Origin: Channa striata
Lineage: Eukaryota; Chordata; Actinopteri; Anabantiformes; Channidae
Reading direction: 5' to 3'
DNA length: 64,000 bases
Assembly: GCA_033026295.1 (NCBI GenBank)
Contig: CM065174.1
Span: forward strand, 1,477,001-1,541,000
A program made the position numbers and the translations under genes. The notes under the pieces were generated by a model. It worked only from the letters and a program-made list of their open reading frames with translations. It had not been told where the DNA came from and did no database searches. Positions 36,356 through 48,479 of this stretch are shown in pieces (within the stretch, counting starts at the first letter, position 1; every line of letters starts with the position of its first letter).

Positions 36356-38243
36356 GATGGACAGGCAGGTAAGCAGACAATGGAAATTTCCATGACACAG
36401 ATGCAGGTTGATGAAAAGCAAAGTGACAGTTGGGTGAACAATCCTTAGTTCGAGTTAAATCATCAAATATGTGATTGACTGATGACTAAAAAAACACACA
36501 TTCAAACATGTTTTGTGTCATTGGAGCAGGTGCAAAAGTTTTATCCGTTTTATCAGCAAAATGATTCAGAAAAATGTTTCTATCCGAGAACATTTGATAT
36601 TTTTAGAATCATTGTTTCTGCTGTAAAAAGACGTGATGCAGCACAGTGTTCAGCATAACAGTCTCGCGACTTTTTAAAATGTGTTTTGATAAAATTTGAA
36701 TCCATTAATATAGTGTCTTTCGTCAGTTTCTACACTGAAATTGTTGTTTGTACTATACACGACCATAATAGTATTTTCATATCCATCTTACATAGGGTCA
36801 AACTTTATCTGGAAATGTGGTTTGTGGATAAAGTTGTTCAAAATTAATTCAAGGTGCCTAAATGCTTTGATCCCAGTTTCTTGTTCCAGCGTCTTAATTT
36901 TCACCTTCCATCAAATCTGCATTTGCCTTCATTGACTGAATGGATTTAACGATGGCTGTTAATCGTGTGTGTAGGTGAAGGCAGTAGCAGATTAACATCA
37001 GTAACGCTGTCTGAACTGTGCAGAGCCAGCGTGTTCACACTGCACGACATCTAACGGTCAGACGTTTTACGTGGGAAAAACGCGCCTGAAGATGTTTGAA
37101 TTACATAAACTGGATCTGACTTTGCCTTTGGGGCCAAACATGTTCACATCTGCACATGTGAACTGATGCTGTTGCTGTCCTACAGCTATTTACATAATTA
37201 AGTAGTGTGCATTAAGTGTTTAATCATGTCTCATGTCGTTTCATGTCAAAAAAAATCTGTTTGTGATGCTACTTGTGCCATGTTCTGCTTGCTGGTGCAT
37301 GCTGCAAGCTAATGAACGGAAGCTAATGACTTATTAATGCATGCTTCATATGCTAGTCAACAATAGTTATTGAAAAATTCAAAGAATAATTTTGCTGACT
37401 TTCAGTGTTGATCCTGGTAACCATGGTTACCACACAGATGCTAGTCCAGTGAATAATGTCCACTTCCTCTTCGGTACTGCAGACACTGGGTGACTGCGCC
37501 TCCATCGCCACTGAAGGTGTCACGCATTGATGCGCCACTATAAGGGAACAGCAACTGTGCAACATTCGGAGAACTCGAATGAACTGGAATGAAGAAATGT
37601 CTGTCTGACCTGCCTTCGTGTCCCGCGGGTTATTTTTGGACAATAACAAAGGTCCACAGCACAGATGAATAAGCTGACGGGCCTAAACTGAAGGGTTGAT
37701 GATTCATTATTGGCTTTAGCATCGTTACGTGTGTGGTAGGATTCCACTATGAAACGACCCAAGTTCTGTAAGTCCGAACATCACACTGCCACATTTGTAA
37801 CAGGACTGATGTTATTTTGTGTTTATCGTCTGTCACTGGCTCCCAGTGAAGACGCAAATCTTATCAATACAATAATCCATACAAGCATGTCAAAGAAAAA
37901 ACTAATCCCCTGTGGCTCTGCATTTGCTTTTTCGTGATTCTAGTGGGTTTTTTTTGAGACGTTCAGAGCTTGTAGCTGGATTCAGCGGCATATTCTGTCC
38001 ACAGACATGAGCAGAGGCCTCATGTTCCGCACAGGGTGACGTCGTCGTCACTTTTTTCTTCCCGGAGGAACCCCGCTCCACACGGAGACGGCTGCCGAGA
38101 GTGTAGTGAACATTTGTTTCAGCCCGATGGCAGCACTGGCCGCCTGTGTGTGTGCGTCCATACCTCGACTGTCCTACTCGGCGTCCACACTCTTGACAAA
38201 CAGTCGGTGATGTGTTGTGTTTACATTGCAGCAGACATCAGCA

Positions 38244-38435
38244 CCTTTTTAATAAAGGGACCCAGTGTGGCCGTACCTTTAATGAATAGCCTTGTCCACA
38301 CCTTTATTAAAAGCCCTGGTGTGTGCCTGTCGATGATTAAGAGCCTCATATTTGTTCATTCCTGTTGGATAAAAGGCCCAGTGTGTCCATACCCTTAAGT
38401 GTCTGTCTCTCCTTTGTTAAATGATCTACTGTGTG
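38244..38435 (+). repeat. Degenerate ~30-bp minisatellite
   Basis: A motif beginning CCTTT, followed by TTAA(T/A)AAAGGCCC and then agtgtgtcc(a/g)ta, recurs in diverged form with starts near 38244, 38276, 38301, 38326, 38361, 38392 and 38411 (spacing 19-35 bases). The best pair is 38253-38275 versus 38370-38391 (cccagtgtg(g/t)cc(g/a)ta). It is an old, diverged tandem array. Confidence 0.6.
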
Positions 38436-39609
38436 CGCTCGGGTTTGCAGCGTTAAATGAATCGCTTTTTTCATCTTTGTTATGCACGCTTATTCTTTCT
38501 ATGGAACTCTACATCATTTTGAATGATGCTCAGTTCACAATGAAGTGACTTGATACATACTGTAGTTTAACTGTGATGCTTTATTCTGAATATGTTTATC
38601 CGGCGCAGAGCATAAAGAACTGTGAAGCAGCTATGGGGGCGCCAAATACTGCACTGGCCTTTCGTTCACCCTGCCCGCTAGCCAGCCGCTTCTCCTCAGT
38701 GGCCCACTCCACATTTCTAAAGCCTCCAGTCCAATTAGATTTGAACAATGGCGTTAAACAAGGCAAACAACAACATAAAAAGCCTCGCGTGTCGGACTGT
38801 GTGAGCGCTCTGGGTAATTACAGCAGTGCATTCAGACCCACACACGTCCAAACCAGGGAAGTGTTCCCCTATAAAACCGACTTGGTGATGTGCGTTTGTT
38901 GGGTTTTATTGCTGTTTCGGTCATTGTGGAGCTTGGTATCAATCTCTGCATGTTTTTACTGCAGGTTTTCACTGCGTGTTCGTTTTAAATGTGATTCTGC
39001 CTAGACTGCAGCCAGTCAACCACCGTCGGAAGCTACAGGGAATCTAAGAACTAAGTCAAGAAGGTAGCTTAAAGCCACAACTTCAAAGTGTGCCCCTAAA
39101 TAAAAATAGGCTACTTGGCAGATTTCCATTGCAGGCCTCGTACGTCCTTTGGCGTATCATATCGGACGCTCCATTTGACGCCCTGGGAACAATGGTACAC
39201 GGGTTTACGGGTTTACGGGTTTACGGGTTTACGGGCACACTTTCCTGGAGCGCGACCTTTCTGATGTCTAACTCTCACTTTGTATAAATATTCAAGTGGC
39301 AGGGTTTCCATTCAAATACACTAAAAGCTCAGAGCGTCAGCGTGTAACGCGGAAGGGACTGGACAAAGATATTTTCAAATGACCAAAATCTGTGCTGTAG
39401 AACTAGAATTAGTTTCTTCAATGCTAATCTTATCTGTTAAATATGTCGTTCTTCTTTTCCACAATTTCATCCTGTACAGACAGAATTCAGGATTACTCCT
39501 TCAGGGCATATTTAGGACTTCACACGTGTGTATGTGTGTATTATATGGCAGCTCTCTGAACCCCGGCTGCTAATTTTCCACAAAGCAGAGCACTCTGAGA
39601 GCGCGGCAA
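38436..39609. other. Noncoding DNA
   Basis: A 143-codon plus frame (38573-39004) is the longest frame outside transposons on this side of the window, but it has no recognisable domain, no compositional signature of a conserved protein and ends in a run of hydrophobic and cysteine residues; I do not call it a gene. The G-rich array at 39201-39235 is listed separately. Confidence 0.45.
39201..39235 (+). repeat. GGGTTTAC tandem array, G-quadruplex motif
   Basis: Five GGG runs (39201, 39209, 39217, 39225, 39233) separated by identical TTTAC loops: four and a half copies of an 8-base unit. Five equally spaced G-triplets with 5-base loops satisfy the canonical intramolecular G-quadruplex pattern on the plus strand. 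It resembles telomere repeat in rhythm but is not TTAGGG. Confidence 0.95.
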
Positions 39610-39725
39610 ATTAGAGAGTGTTTGCTCAGGAAGGGGATCTGGAGTTCAAACCTGTGCCAAATTCATATGCAGATCAGGCGATTTGCTGGGGCGACTCCTA
39701 GCGGGATAAGCCAAAAGAAATGGGA
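39610..39725 (+). mobile_element. SINE/LINE 3'-tail remnant
   Basis: The segment reads gatctggagttcaaacc, then 'gatcaggcgatttgctggggcgactcctagcggg', ending 'aagccaaaagaaa'. This matches from memory the 3' end of a dispersed teleost retroelement family that normally finishes with a GGCGACCCCTAACGGG-like block followed by AAGAA repeats. The upstream part contains a B-box-like word (gagttcaaacc), suggesting a tRNA-related SINE. Diverged, inactive. Confidence 0.55.
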
Positions 39726-40930
39726 CAACTGAAGATATGGAAAACTTACACACACCAAAATGTGTTTCCAGGGTTTAGGCAGGTGTAGGCACACACTTGT
39801 CATTAGAACTCTCTCTCCCGGCTGCACGTAGCAATTGCAGCTCTGCACTAAACACAATGGGCTGGGATGACGATGAATGGAAAATAATAGAGTTTATAGA
39901 ATGGGAATGTATGTGTGTGTAAGCACTCCATTTATTCCAGGTGTGCTTTGATTCAAGCCCCTGCGGTATATGATTACATGCCTTTGTAAAACTCAATCAG
40001 ACCTTTATGATGGCAGTAAACAACACATCTGACAAAACACGCACATTGAAGCAGCACCTCACTCAGGCTTAATGAGTCTTTGCAGTAGGCTGTAATCAAC
40101 ACAGTCACCATGGATTCAGCTCAGCTCTTGGAAAAAAAATTCCCATTTTCCTCATCTATCACTTAGATTTTCACGTTTGCTGTTTTACTCGTTTTTCTGC
40201 TTTTTCAGCCTGATGTTGACACGCGCATTAGCAAGTGTGAGGCGTTCTAAATGCAATGTTTACTGCTATTCTTTGGAAAAATAATAACCACTGATTAATT
40301 ATATATCGAACACATGTGTTTGAATGTTAGTTGTGTTTTTGTGACCCCTAGAAAACTGACGCAGAATTTTAAAAAAGTGTTAACTTTCAGATAAGCAAAT
40401 CCATTCAATAAAAATTCCTCCCACGTTCAGATGGAAAAGCTGTGTCCACTTGTCCTCACATTGTAGCTAACCGTCAAAACTTTAACTATTTCTCAGGGTG
40501 AGTTTGCTGAGCTCACGTTGATGGTCTCGGTTTAATGAGCACATAACAACTACCTGGGAAACATAAATATTAAATGAAGCAACGGACAGTAGCAGGAATG
40601 GTGACACATTACCTCATTAGCACATCACATCTCTTACATGCTCTGACTCATTGCCATGCAGCATCTGTTAGTGTGGCAGTGAACAACACAACCACCAAGC
40701 TTTGCATAACATGGTTCCAACAGAACAGCTTCACAGTGGAAAAAATATATGAACCCAAACTAATTTGCATTCTGTCTGCGTTCGTCGAGCATTTTCTCAT
40801 TAATTTCTCACATGCAGAATGAGGGGCAGAATTCAAACTGAAGGTAAAGAGCCATCAGAATAATTTACCTCCCAGCCAAGAGTTTCATGTGGCAACTTGT
40901 TTAACCTGGGCTACACTCCTCCTCTCCAGC

Positions 40931-41008
40931 TGAGGCTCAGTTCTAGAGAAGCACTCCCCAAGCAGGGTCTGCGATTCAAGTCCCGGTTCCCCCGGTGACA
41001 TGTAAAGG
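40931..41008 (+). mobile_element. Degenerate tRNA-derived SINE head
   Basis: tgaggctcagttctagagaa is A-box-like and gattcaagtcccgg is B-box-like (GATTCAAGTCC), about 40 bases apart, followed by ggttcccccgg and an abrupt change of composition. This fits the 5' head of a tRNA-derived SINE; the body is absent or unrecognisable. The acceptor stem is not complementary, so I do not call it a tRNA gene. Confidence 0.5.
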
Positions 41009-41234
41009 TCGTGTTGTTGAACAAATTAACGTAGTCGCTCTTCAGTTACATAAATAAGTGATTTCCCTGCACAACCACAAAATTTTGGTTTTTAGCATAA
41101 ACTTGTATTATCCAAGCATCTGTTCTAAAATGTACAATGTTTGTAACGGTCGATATCCAATCTCCCCAATATTTCAAAATATTCAAAAAAGCTGTGGCAA
41201 AGCAGTCCAGTGTGCAGGAATAACATGTATAAGA

Positions 41235-41525
41235 TGTAAATGATCATCTCTTAACTTCTGATAATGGACTTGACTCTAAAATCTTCCTTTCAGGCCATAG
41301 TGCTGCGATTGACACCACTGACCACAATATTTAGAGACTGGAACATGACACTGGCATTAGGGAACTTCACTAGGTTGGGTTAAATCTTATGCATCAGTTA
41401 GATCCTAATTTGGGCATGATGAATCTTCTACTCTCAGAAAGTTAGCCATGGAGTTCCACAGGGCTCTGTTTTAGGACCAGGCTCATTATAGTACTTTACA
41501 CTTGTCTACTTTGGGCAACGTTATT
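41235..41525 (+). mobile_element. Non-LTR retrotransposon RT fragment, plus strand
   Basis: Plus-strand reading across shifted frames gives SAAIDTTDHNI, then RLEHDTGIR, and, near 41447-41479, HGVPQGSVLGP: consecutive blocks of a LINE reverse transcriptase (in intact elements LSAAFDTVDH, then GVPQGSVLGP, then the YADD box). The following frame has words like 'GNVIRKYS' but the YADD box is missing. Stops and frameshifts interrupt it. It belongs to the CR1/L2/Rex-like group and has opposite orientation to the LINE at 10.4-12.1 kb. No 3' end was recognised. Confidence 0.75.
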
Positions 41526-42253
41526 AGGAAATATTCAAATACTTTTTGTCACGCATTTTAAGCGTAAAATCTATCTCAGAATTATTTGGTGTACTCTGCA
41601 TTTTAAACGGCATAGCTTCAGTACTAACCTTACCTAAAGAGGCCCATAAGAGCTGCCAACAAGCTAAATCGAACAGTGTCACACACACCTGAGAACGCAC
41701 TGCTGAATACAGGCCCATTATAAGAGTGTTTGAGATTCCCAACCGTCCAAAATGACTTCCGTAGGGCCCTGGAATAATGTACAAACACCATCTTTCAGAA
41801 AATCTGGCCTTTTTGAAGTGCTCTGTATGTGGTAACTAAACGAGCTTGTAAACATCAGGATGCTCCCAAAGATTGTCAAATTTCCACGTGCTACTGACCA
41901 ACTGAAACCAACAGCCCTGTGCATTCATTCTCCATAATATTCAATAACGCAGAGCCATAGAGTATTTAACGGCAAAGAATCAACGAGAACCAGGAGCTGC
42001 CTGAGGTGAAGTCTCCACGACAAGACTAGTGACAAGTCGACACATGACCTCGGGTTAAGAGGCCTGTAAAATGGAAGCCTGCTTAATGGACGGTGTGTGT
42101 GTGTGTGTGAGATACCTGTGACATAGGAAGTGTTTGCATGCGTTTAAAGTACTCGTGTGTCCTCTGGTTCACCTTGTCACGTCATGCAGCCCAGTTCTCA
42201 CCTGCCAGGTTGGATCACTACAGATACACAAGGAAAGCTGCAGTGACAGCTCT

Positions 42254-42255
<2 letters not shown>

Positions 42256-42340
<85 letters not shown>
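42256..42340 (+). repeat. (GT)42 microsatellite
   Basis: An 85-base uninterrupted GT run, the longest simple repeat in the window. A shorter GT run lies at 42093-42109. Long forward frames through it (CVCV peptides) are not coding. Confidence 0.97.
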
Positions 42341-42342
<2 letters not shown>

Positions 42343-42420
42343 CTGCACTGTTCAAACACAGCTGTCCCTCTTACTCATATTTACACTTCTCATCACAAAA
42401 CACACACATTTTATCTCTTC

Positions 42421-42532
42421 ACACACACACACACACACACACTCTCTCTCTCCTTGATACTTAGCCTGCTGCTGTAACCTTTAATAGCTCGATCTCAGAG
42501 GCAGCACAGCATTAAAATGACATGATGGCACA

Positions 42533-42590
<58 letters not shown>
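42421..42590 (+). repeat. (CA)n runs with CT extension
   Basis: A CA run (42421-42441) passes into a short CT run (to about 42452), and a longer CA run (about 42529-42590, with one TA and one AA interruption) follows 75 bases on. These are complementary to the GT run 80-190 bases to the left. Confidence 0.93.
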
Positions 42591-42592
<2 letters not shown>

Positions 42593-44899
42593 TTGCTAAG
42601 CAAATCCAACAATTGCAGTTTTACTTTGGCATCGATCACCCAGGAAAATATGAACTAAAAACATGTTTTCTAGAAAAGTCCTCTCAATTTGATATGAGTC
42701 CCACAGGAGTGGAACTTTATAAAAGATTGATGCAGGATGAGGTTGCCATTAAAAATTAATGTTTTTTGTGAAATCAAACTGTCAATCATTGTCTCCACCT
42801 GGTCAGCAGCCTAAATGAACACAAGATAAAAAGCTGCGGTATTTTGTTTTTTTGCTTCCCGCTGAGTCGGCTTTTCGAGAACTCTGGACCTCTGCTGTGA
42901 CCTAATGTGACCTTAATGAAATACAGGAACAAACCAGATTTACCCCAGTCGTAAATTTGGAAGGACTTTATAATTTAACTGAACTTACTAATCAGTAAAA
43001 CATCTCCACAACAGGACTTCTGCAATCCCTGGACTCAAAGAAAAGTCCTGCCATCCTCCCACATCGAGCCGAGGTGAATTTGTGCCACTGTCCCAAAAAG
43101 GAGAAGGCTGTTTACTGACTTCTCCTTCAAAGAGGATCGGCCCACAGCAGTCAGTAGTACAAATATGTCCTTGATTAAATGTGTTCACTGCGTTAACCTG
43201 TTCGACCGCTACATGCGGCGTGAGCTGCACTCTGCACCTCGTAGTTTGATTCACTTTTCCACCATCACCTCACACACGCTCAGACTCCGGCAGCGAACGC
43301 TGGGGAAGCTGTGAAAGTTTGGACTTTGAAATTTCCTTTGAGGCACAGAAGCATCAAACTGCATGAAGTTCTTTAAAGTCTACAAACAGAGCACTCAATA
43401 TTGGAGTGATGACGAACCCGTGAAGGACAAAGGGATCAGTGTGAAAAACTGCCAGCGCATGTTCGTTCATGCAAACTTCACTGTTGCTCACTGAAACATG
43501 CGTTTCGCTTGTTTCCGTCCATCTCTGCCGTCGCCCGATCTCACAGCTTGACTCAAATCTGTGTTGTGCTCTTTCAAAGGTTTCAAGTTAAATTCTTCTC
43601 TAGGCTTTAAATATTAAGCCTTGATTCGATCTGTTCCCCCACGTTTCGCCTGTTTGTCGTCTTTCTTTGTGACGCTGCCGTTTCCTTTCTCCTGTGTTCG
43701 CTCTGATGTGTGGACTTAATAGAATTCAGCCCAAACACACACTCCATTGTTTTGTGCTTATCACAGAGGTTCAACTCTGTGAATGTCGATTGTATTTCTC
43801 TCGCACACGTTCTGTGCATGTGTGCCACCAGGCGTTAAGGTTTACCTGTGGGGTTAGTGCCAGCACTCGGCCCCCAGAGACACGCACACAAACACTGGTC
43901 CGTGCAGCCACGCGTCCTCTGGCATCTCTGCAAAGCACGCTGGCTTCCTAAAGCGCAGGCACGCATGAACACATTCACACGCTCCAATTTTAGTCCCATG
44001 AAGCAAAGAGGCAAACAAACCCATGCTCACAGAAACACACAGGCAGAGAGCGGAGGGAGGTTAGGGTTGCTGAAGTAGAAGAGAGAAGGTAGAGATGAAA
44101 TTAAGAAACTGCGATGGAGAAAGATCAGTGAGGTGGAAAATGCTGTGCCACCGGGACAGGATTCTTGTTTTCATTCTGATCATGAATCTACGTGAACAGA
44201 ACAGAACCTCCAGAGTTTGAAACAACTCTTGGTTCGCCACAGATCTTTAGAAAATACTGCAGAACTCAACAGAAAACACAGTGTTTCTATCTAAGTACAC
44301 TACAATTTGGAAAGTGAGTGCTTTGGTTGATTTATGTGTTACTCATTTAGCAGAAATCGATTTTTCTGCACTGGAGGCGATTTGCATGCGCTGTGTAGCT
44401 GCATTAAAAATATAGGATCCAGCTGCGAACCATCTAAACTCAGCGAGGTGTCCGCTGAAGGAACTGCAGCACAAACCTCAGCTCCCTGGATGCTGATGAT
44501 CTGCGCTGATGCTACAGTCGTGGAGTAATGCTTAGAAAATGAATAAATAACAATGTTGTTTCATTTAATCAATCACAAAGAGATAAAAGCTCCTTTCAAT
44601 ACAAGACGCAGTGATGAGTGCTAATTATCGCCAGTTATGAATCCAAATGTCAACCTAATTACAAATCAATGGCGTCAGGGGGTTTGAGTGAACAAAACCA
44701 CATGCCCTGTAAATGATCAGTGTGAAACAGAAGGCAGCGGGCTTCATTTATGTTCCGGCACTGCTTTATGATGAGGAGATTAACGTTTTATACCTGGACA
44801 AAAATCTTTCCTTGTCAGCTGTAGGTGGGTTTAGAGAACATGGAATCACACTTAGTTATGAACAAATGGGTTGTTTTATTCAATGTTGCAAAAATGAAT

Positions 44900-45150
44900 G
44901 TCACAAATACATGTACAAACCCTGTTGTCGTCTGGGATGTTGTGTATGACGTAAACAACATAGAAAGTCATTTAAAGCATATTTTGTCTGCAAACAGCTG
45001 CGTCAGGACCGTGAGGCAGCGCTGCGTTAAAAACAGACCCCAAAGAATCCGTAGTTTAAAACACTGCTGGGCTCAGGATCATCTCTAAAAACCACCGTCG
45101 GAGACCGAAACTGTCCTGTGGTCTGACGAGTCCGCCTCTGGAACTCGTGT
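44900..45150 (+). mobile_element. Possible Tc1/mariner-like transposon piece
   Basis: At 45100-45129 the plus strand reads TVLWSDESAS, like the conserved (V)LWSDES block near the second half of the Tc1/mariner transposase catalytic domain. The preceding 100 bases contain words (gggctcaggatcatctc) that resemble diverged transposon sequence, but no other block could be aligned. Tentative; a ten-residue match could be chance. Confidence 0.3.
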
Positions 45151-48100
45151 ATGAATCTGACCAAACTTGGATAAGGTGTCTCTGTCCTATTTGCAATGAA
45201 AAATAGACTTGACACGATTAGCAAATTATTTAATTTAATGCAGTGTAATAACACAAAATGGATTTGTAATAAAAATGCAATTTCTAGTAACCAAACCACA
45301 CAGTAGCACATTTGTTGAAGAATAAATCTTTTTACAAATCCTTTATGATCCTATGTTTTGAAAATTGTTGTAAATAGTCTCTTGTGACTTTCATCAGTAG
45401 CTGCACAAGTTATTTCTATAAAGCTGTAAGCAATGCACGGTTTCCTGAGCATTTGTAACCTCTTACTTATTTTCATTTCAAACTGCCTCGGTCTTCACTG
45501 TGTCAGAATATGCCGAAGCATGTTAAACAGAAGCGTTTCTTTTATTCATTTAAGTATTTAACTCTTGTCGACTTCATACTTCGTTAGTACTAATTGAGCT
45601 GGCAAAACCCTCAACATGAAAGTGCTGCATTTTCAATTATCAAGCCAACCTCTTGCATTCTGCTTCTTCTCTAGCCATCGCACCATTTCCACCTCAGCTT
45701 ACGGACTTATCGGCTGCGTGACCCAGTGACACTGTTCCACGGTAAAAGCTAATCGCGGGCTGCTCCAACATTTCTTCACATGCGTGCACACGTTAGTCAC
45801 ACACGTTAAGCAGCTGTCAGCAGGCAAGTGTGTTATCATACGCTTTTACTGAGCCAGTTCCAAAGATTAGACAACAAATAGTTTGTGATGATTCATGGCT
45901 GGATGTGTGGATAATGACTCGTCCACACTGTTAAGCAAAGGCTTTTTAACTCACCGTATGTGCTAAAGATGATAAGTTCAGCATCATCTCGTTTCATAAG
46001 CTTTGCTGTGATGGCACTAGATGAAAAGTCAGGTGATCATCTAACGTTCATTCTACGCTGCACACAAACTTGGGACTGTGGATTACTGCTCTTGCATTTC
46101 ATACACCCACCGCCTTACAATTAGGTCAATACATTAATAAATATGGCTTTTTATTTCTTTGAGACAACACATGACACCCTCTGCATGAGCGTCATCACTG
46201 TTGCAATTTATTTGCATTCAAGTATCATTTTCAGGAGGTGGCATTGCCTCTTCGAACCATCAAAGACTTGATGACTGTGATTGAAATGCAATAGTTGCAG
46301 CAAAATGTTTTTACCTGTTATGGACAGTACTAGATGCCTTGAACAATCATTTAAGATGGTGTTTTTGAGTTTGTCTGGAGCTTTTGAAGTTACATGAACT
46401 AACGGACATATTCCTGCTCACAAAGACTTCTTTCCATGGCCGTGGTAAACAATGACATTAAAATGTGCGGCGTGTTCACCGGTTTGAACTCACGATATAT
46501 TTTCATTAGTTTGAGAGGGAAATGTGCTTGCACCTCTGCGGATTGAACTCTGTCTCACTCTGGGCTCTTTAGAAATCCCAGTGACGTGGCAGCTGAGAGA
46601 TAAAGCCTGATAAAGTCCGTACAAAGTGAACCGATGCCCCTGGACACATTAGCACAGCAAAGGTTAGGCAGGGCGGCGAGCATGACGGGAATACGGGAGA
46701 CGAGGAGGAGACGAGGAGGCTTCCTACTGACATACACCGAGCTGAATGACGAAGGTGGAGAATACTGATGAGTGGTCAACACAAACACTTTGGCCCTTTG
46801 AGACCGGTACCCAACCGCCCTCCTCTTTTCAGCACATCTCTGCTTTCCCCTTCTTTTGTTCTCTAACCATCTTCCACTAAACTCCCACTGTCCCTTTCCT
46901 CCGCACATTTCTTTATTTATTTGTGCTTCCGCCTATTCCTGGCTCGTCTGAATCAAATGTCCTCTGCAGCAGACAGACGGATGGATGGGTGAATAAATGG
47001 AGAGACGTTTGAACTGATGGGGAGATGAATAGCTACTGCGGATGAGTGGAAATGAATGGCAATTAAGCTGGATGAATGGGTGGATGGACATTTTAATGGA
47101 TGGACACGAAGGTTCATAGACGAATTTTTAATGGCTGAATTGACTGGTCAATATTTCTTGCCGAATGTACCGGTGCTCCACGGGGCCAAAATAAATGTCA
47201 TGCTTGTCCTCCACCTTGAAAAAATGAAAATAAAAAAGTCTCAACTGCTGCAGGATTGTGCCAAATATATCCAGAGGTAAAGAGTGTGATCACAAGGCCA
47301 CACACAAGTGGCCTTTAGAGGCCGTCACGTTAATTACAGCGCTTTCTAGCATCGGGACAGGAAAAAGAGATGAAAATTAGGCTTCCTTTAGATGCAGGCT
47401 TTTCTTCTTACATATGAGCAAAATAGTTTAATTTTGAATAACGGTACATGAAAAGTGGAGATAACCTTTTCTATCTTTATGACTAGTGGAGCAAACATGT
47501 TTATTCTGAAGCTGAGCTCCAGAGGACGGATTATTTCTTAATACTATGCTACGCAGCTAGCACTAGCATGGGACTCAGAATCCACAGACTTTGCCCCCCC
47601 AGTCGTCTTTCTCTGCCCAGGTCTTCAAGCAGCAATAGGAGAGAGAGCCTCACTAAAAAAATGTATAGATTGATTGATTGCAAATGTTTACAGAAGCCAT
47701 AATTTTTATGTCCGTATGCAGTTATCGCTCTCTAGTTTAAATGAAAAGCAAAGAAGAATATGACCTCGAGTAGTAAAGTGGTGCATAATTAGTAAAGCTA
47801 TTGTTCAATTAAGTAGCTAATATAGAGGGTACAAATGTGGCACAGCCCCAGTGATAAGCCATTGCACCCAGTAAGGTACAAGAATGTCACTTCCTTTGAA
47901 CGTGGAAGCAGGAAGCAGCGGCACATAATGTGTCAAACAACATAACATCATAGACACAGTAAAATGACCAGTGATGATCATTTGAAAGGTCCATATCTGG
48001 AAACAGCAAAAGCGCTTACAGAACAATCCAGCCAACGCGTGTCTTGAACTTTTGGAGCTGATGCTTTTCGATTCGTGGTGCCTTCCCCAGGCATTCGCAG

Positions 48101-48479
48101 CGAGTCTGACGGCCCTTTAAGGGGCAGCGTTCTCTCTTTTGATCATTGACAGTCACAGCCAGCCACGTGGTCGATGAGCATGACAAAGGGTCTTCCTCTA
48201 TTACTTTACCCTCTCTTGGCAACTGGTGATGCGCTTGAAGTGGTTCAGCTAATGAGGCGTCCTTCCCTCTGCTTCCCTCCAGCAGCCAGGGAGGGATGAT
48301 GAACTCGCCTTCTGCTACAGGAAAATGAATTTGTCATATTACACTTTTATGTGCTACATGAAGCTTTAAGGTCTTTTGTGCAGCTCAAACATTGGTATTT
48401 GCATGACTATGCAGACTGGACTCTGGACTGGGGTCTTGTCCATGAGCCCTGCTAGAGACCTACAGTTTATAACCTTTAG
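45151..48479. other. Noncoding DNA
   Basis: No gene is supported. Frames of 68-117 codons occur (for example 46555-46908 minus and 48016-48222 minus) but none has a recognised domain. A C7 run lies near 47594. A degenerate ATGG array is listed separately. Confidence 0.5.
46970..47115 (+). repeat. Degenerate ATGG/GGAT-type array
   Basis: cagacggatggatgggtgaataaatgg and gatgaatgggtggatggacattttaatggatgg, with related words between them, mark a decayed tetranucleotide array of about 145 bases. Such ATGGATGG arrays often sit at the 3' end of the teleost repeat family seen at 2703-2823, but no body of that repeat is visible here. Confidence 0.6.

Larger units (their letters stand above)
33157..38243. 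other. Long noncoding stretch
   Basis: No gene was identified in about 5 kb apart from the repeats listed separately. The interval 34300-36150 is fairly AT-rich with only very short frames. Nothing resembling an LTR, SINE or exon could be supported. Confidence 0.5.
41526..44880. other. Noncoding DNA with microsatellite cluster
   Basis: No gene is supported. The interval 42090-42590 is dominated by GT and CA runs (listed separately). The remaining sequence has short frames with no recognised domain, including a 88-codon minus frame at 42988-43254 and an 85-codon plus frame at 43694-43951. Confidence 0.5.

Noticed and set aside
38573..39004. 143-codon plus-strand frame as a gene
   Set aside because: No domain, no recognisable homology and no start or splice context beyond an ATG; length is within chance for this amount of sequence.
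38244..39235. CRISPR-like array (tandem units at 38244-38435 and 39201-39235)
   Set aside because: Units are contiguous or irregular with no unique spacers, and the sequence is a vertebrate genome.
39201..39235. Interstitial telomere repeat
   Set aside because: The unit is GGGTTTAC (8 bases), not TTAGGG, and the array is only 35 bases.
42134..42457. 107-codon forward frame and shorter ones with CVCVCV and HTHT repeats
   Set aside because: They are simply translations of GT and CA microsatellites; the same applies at 24605-25405, 36164-36448, 55832-56220 and 56860-57105.
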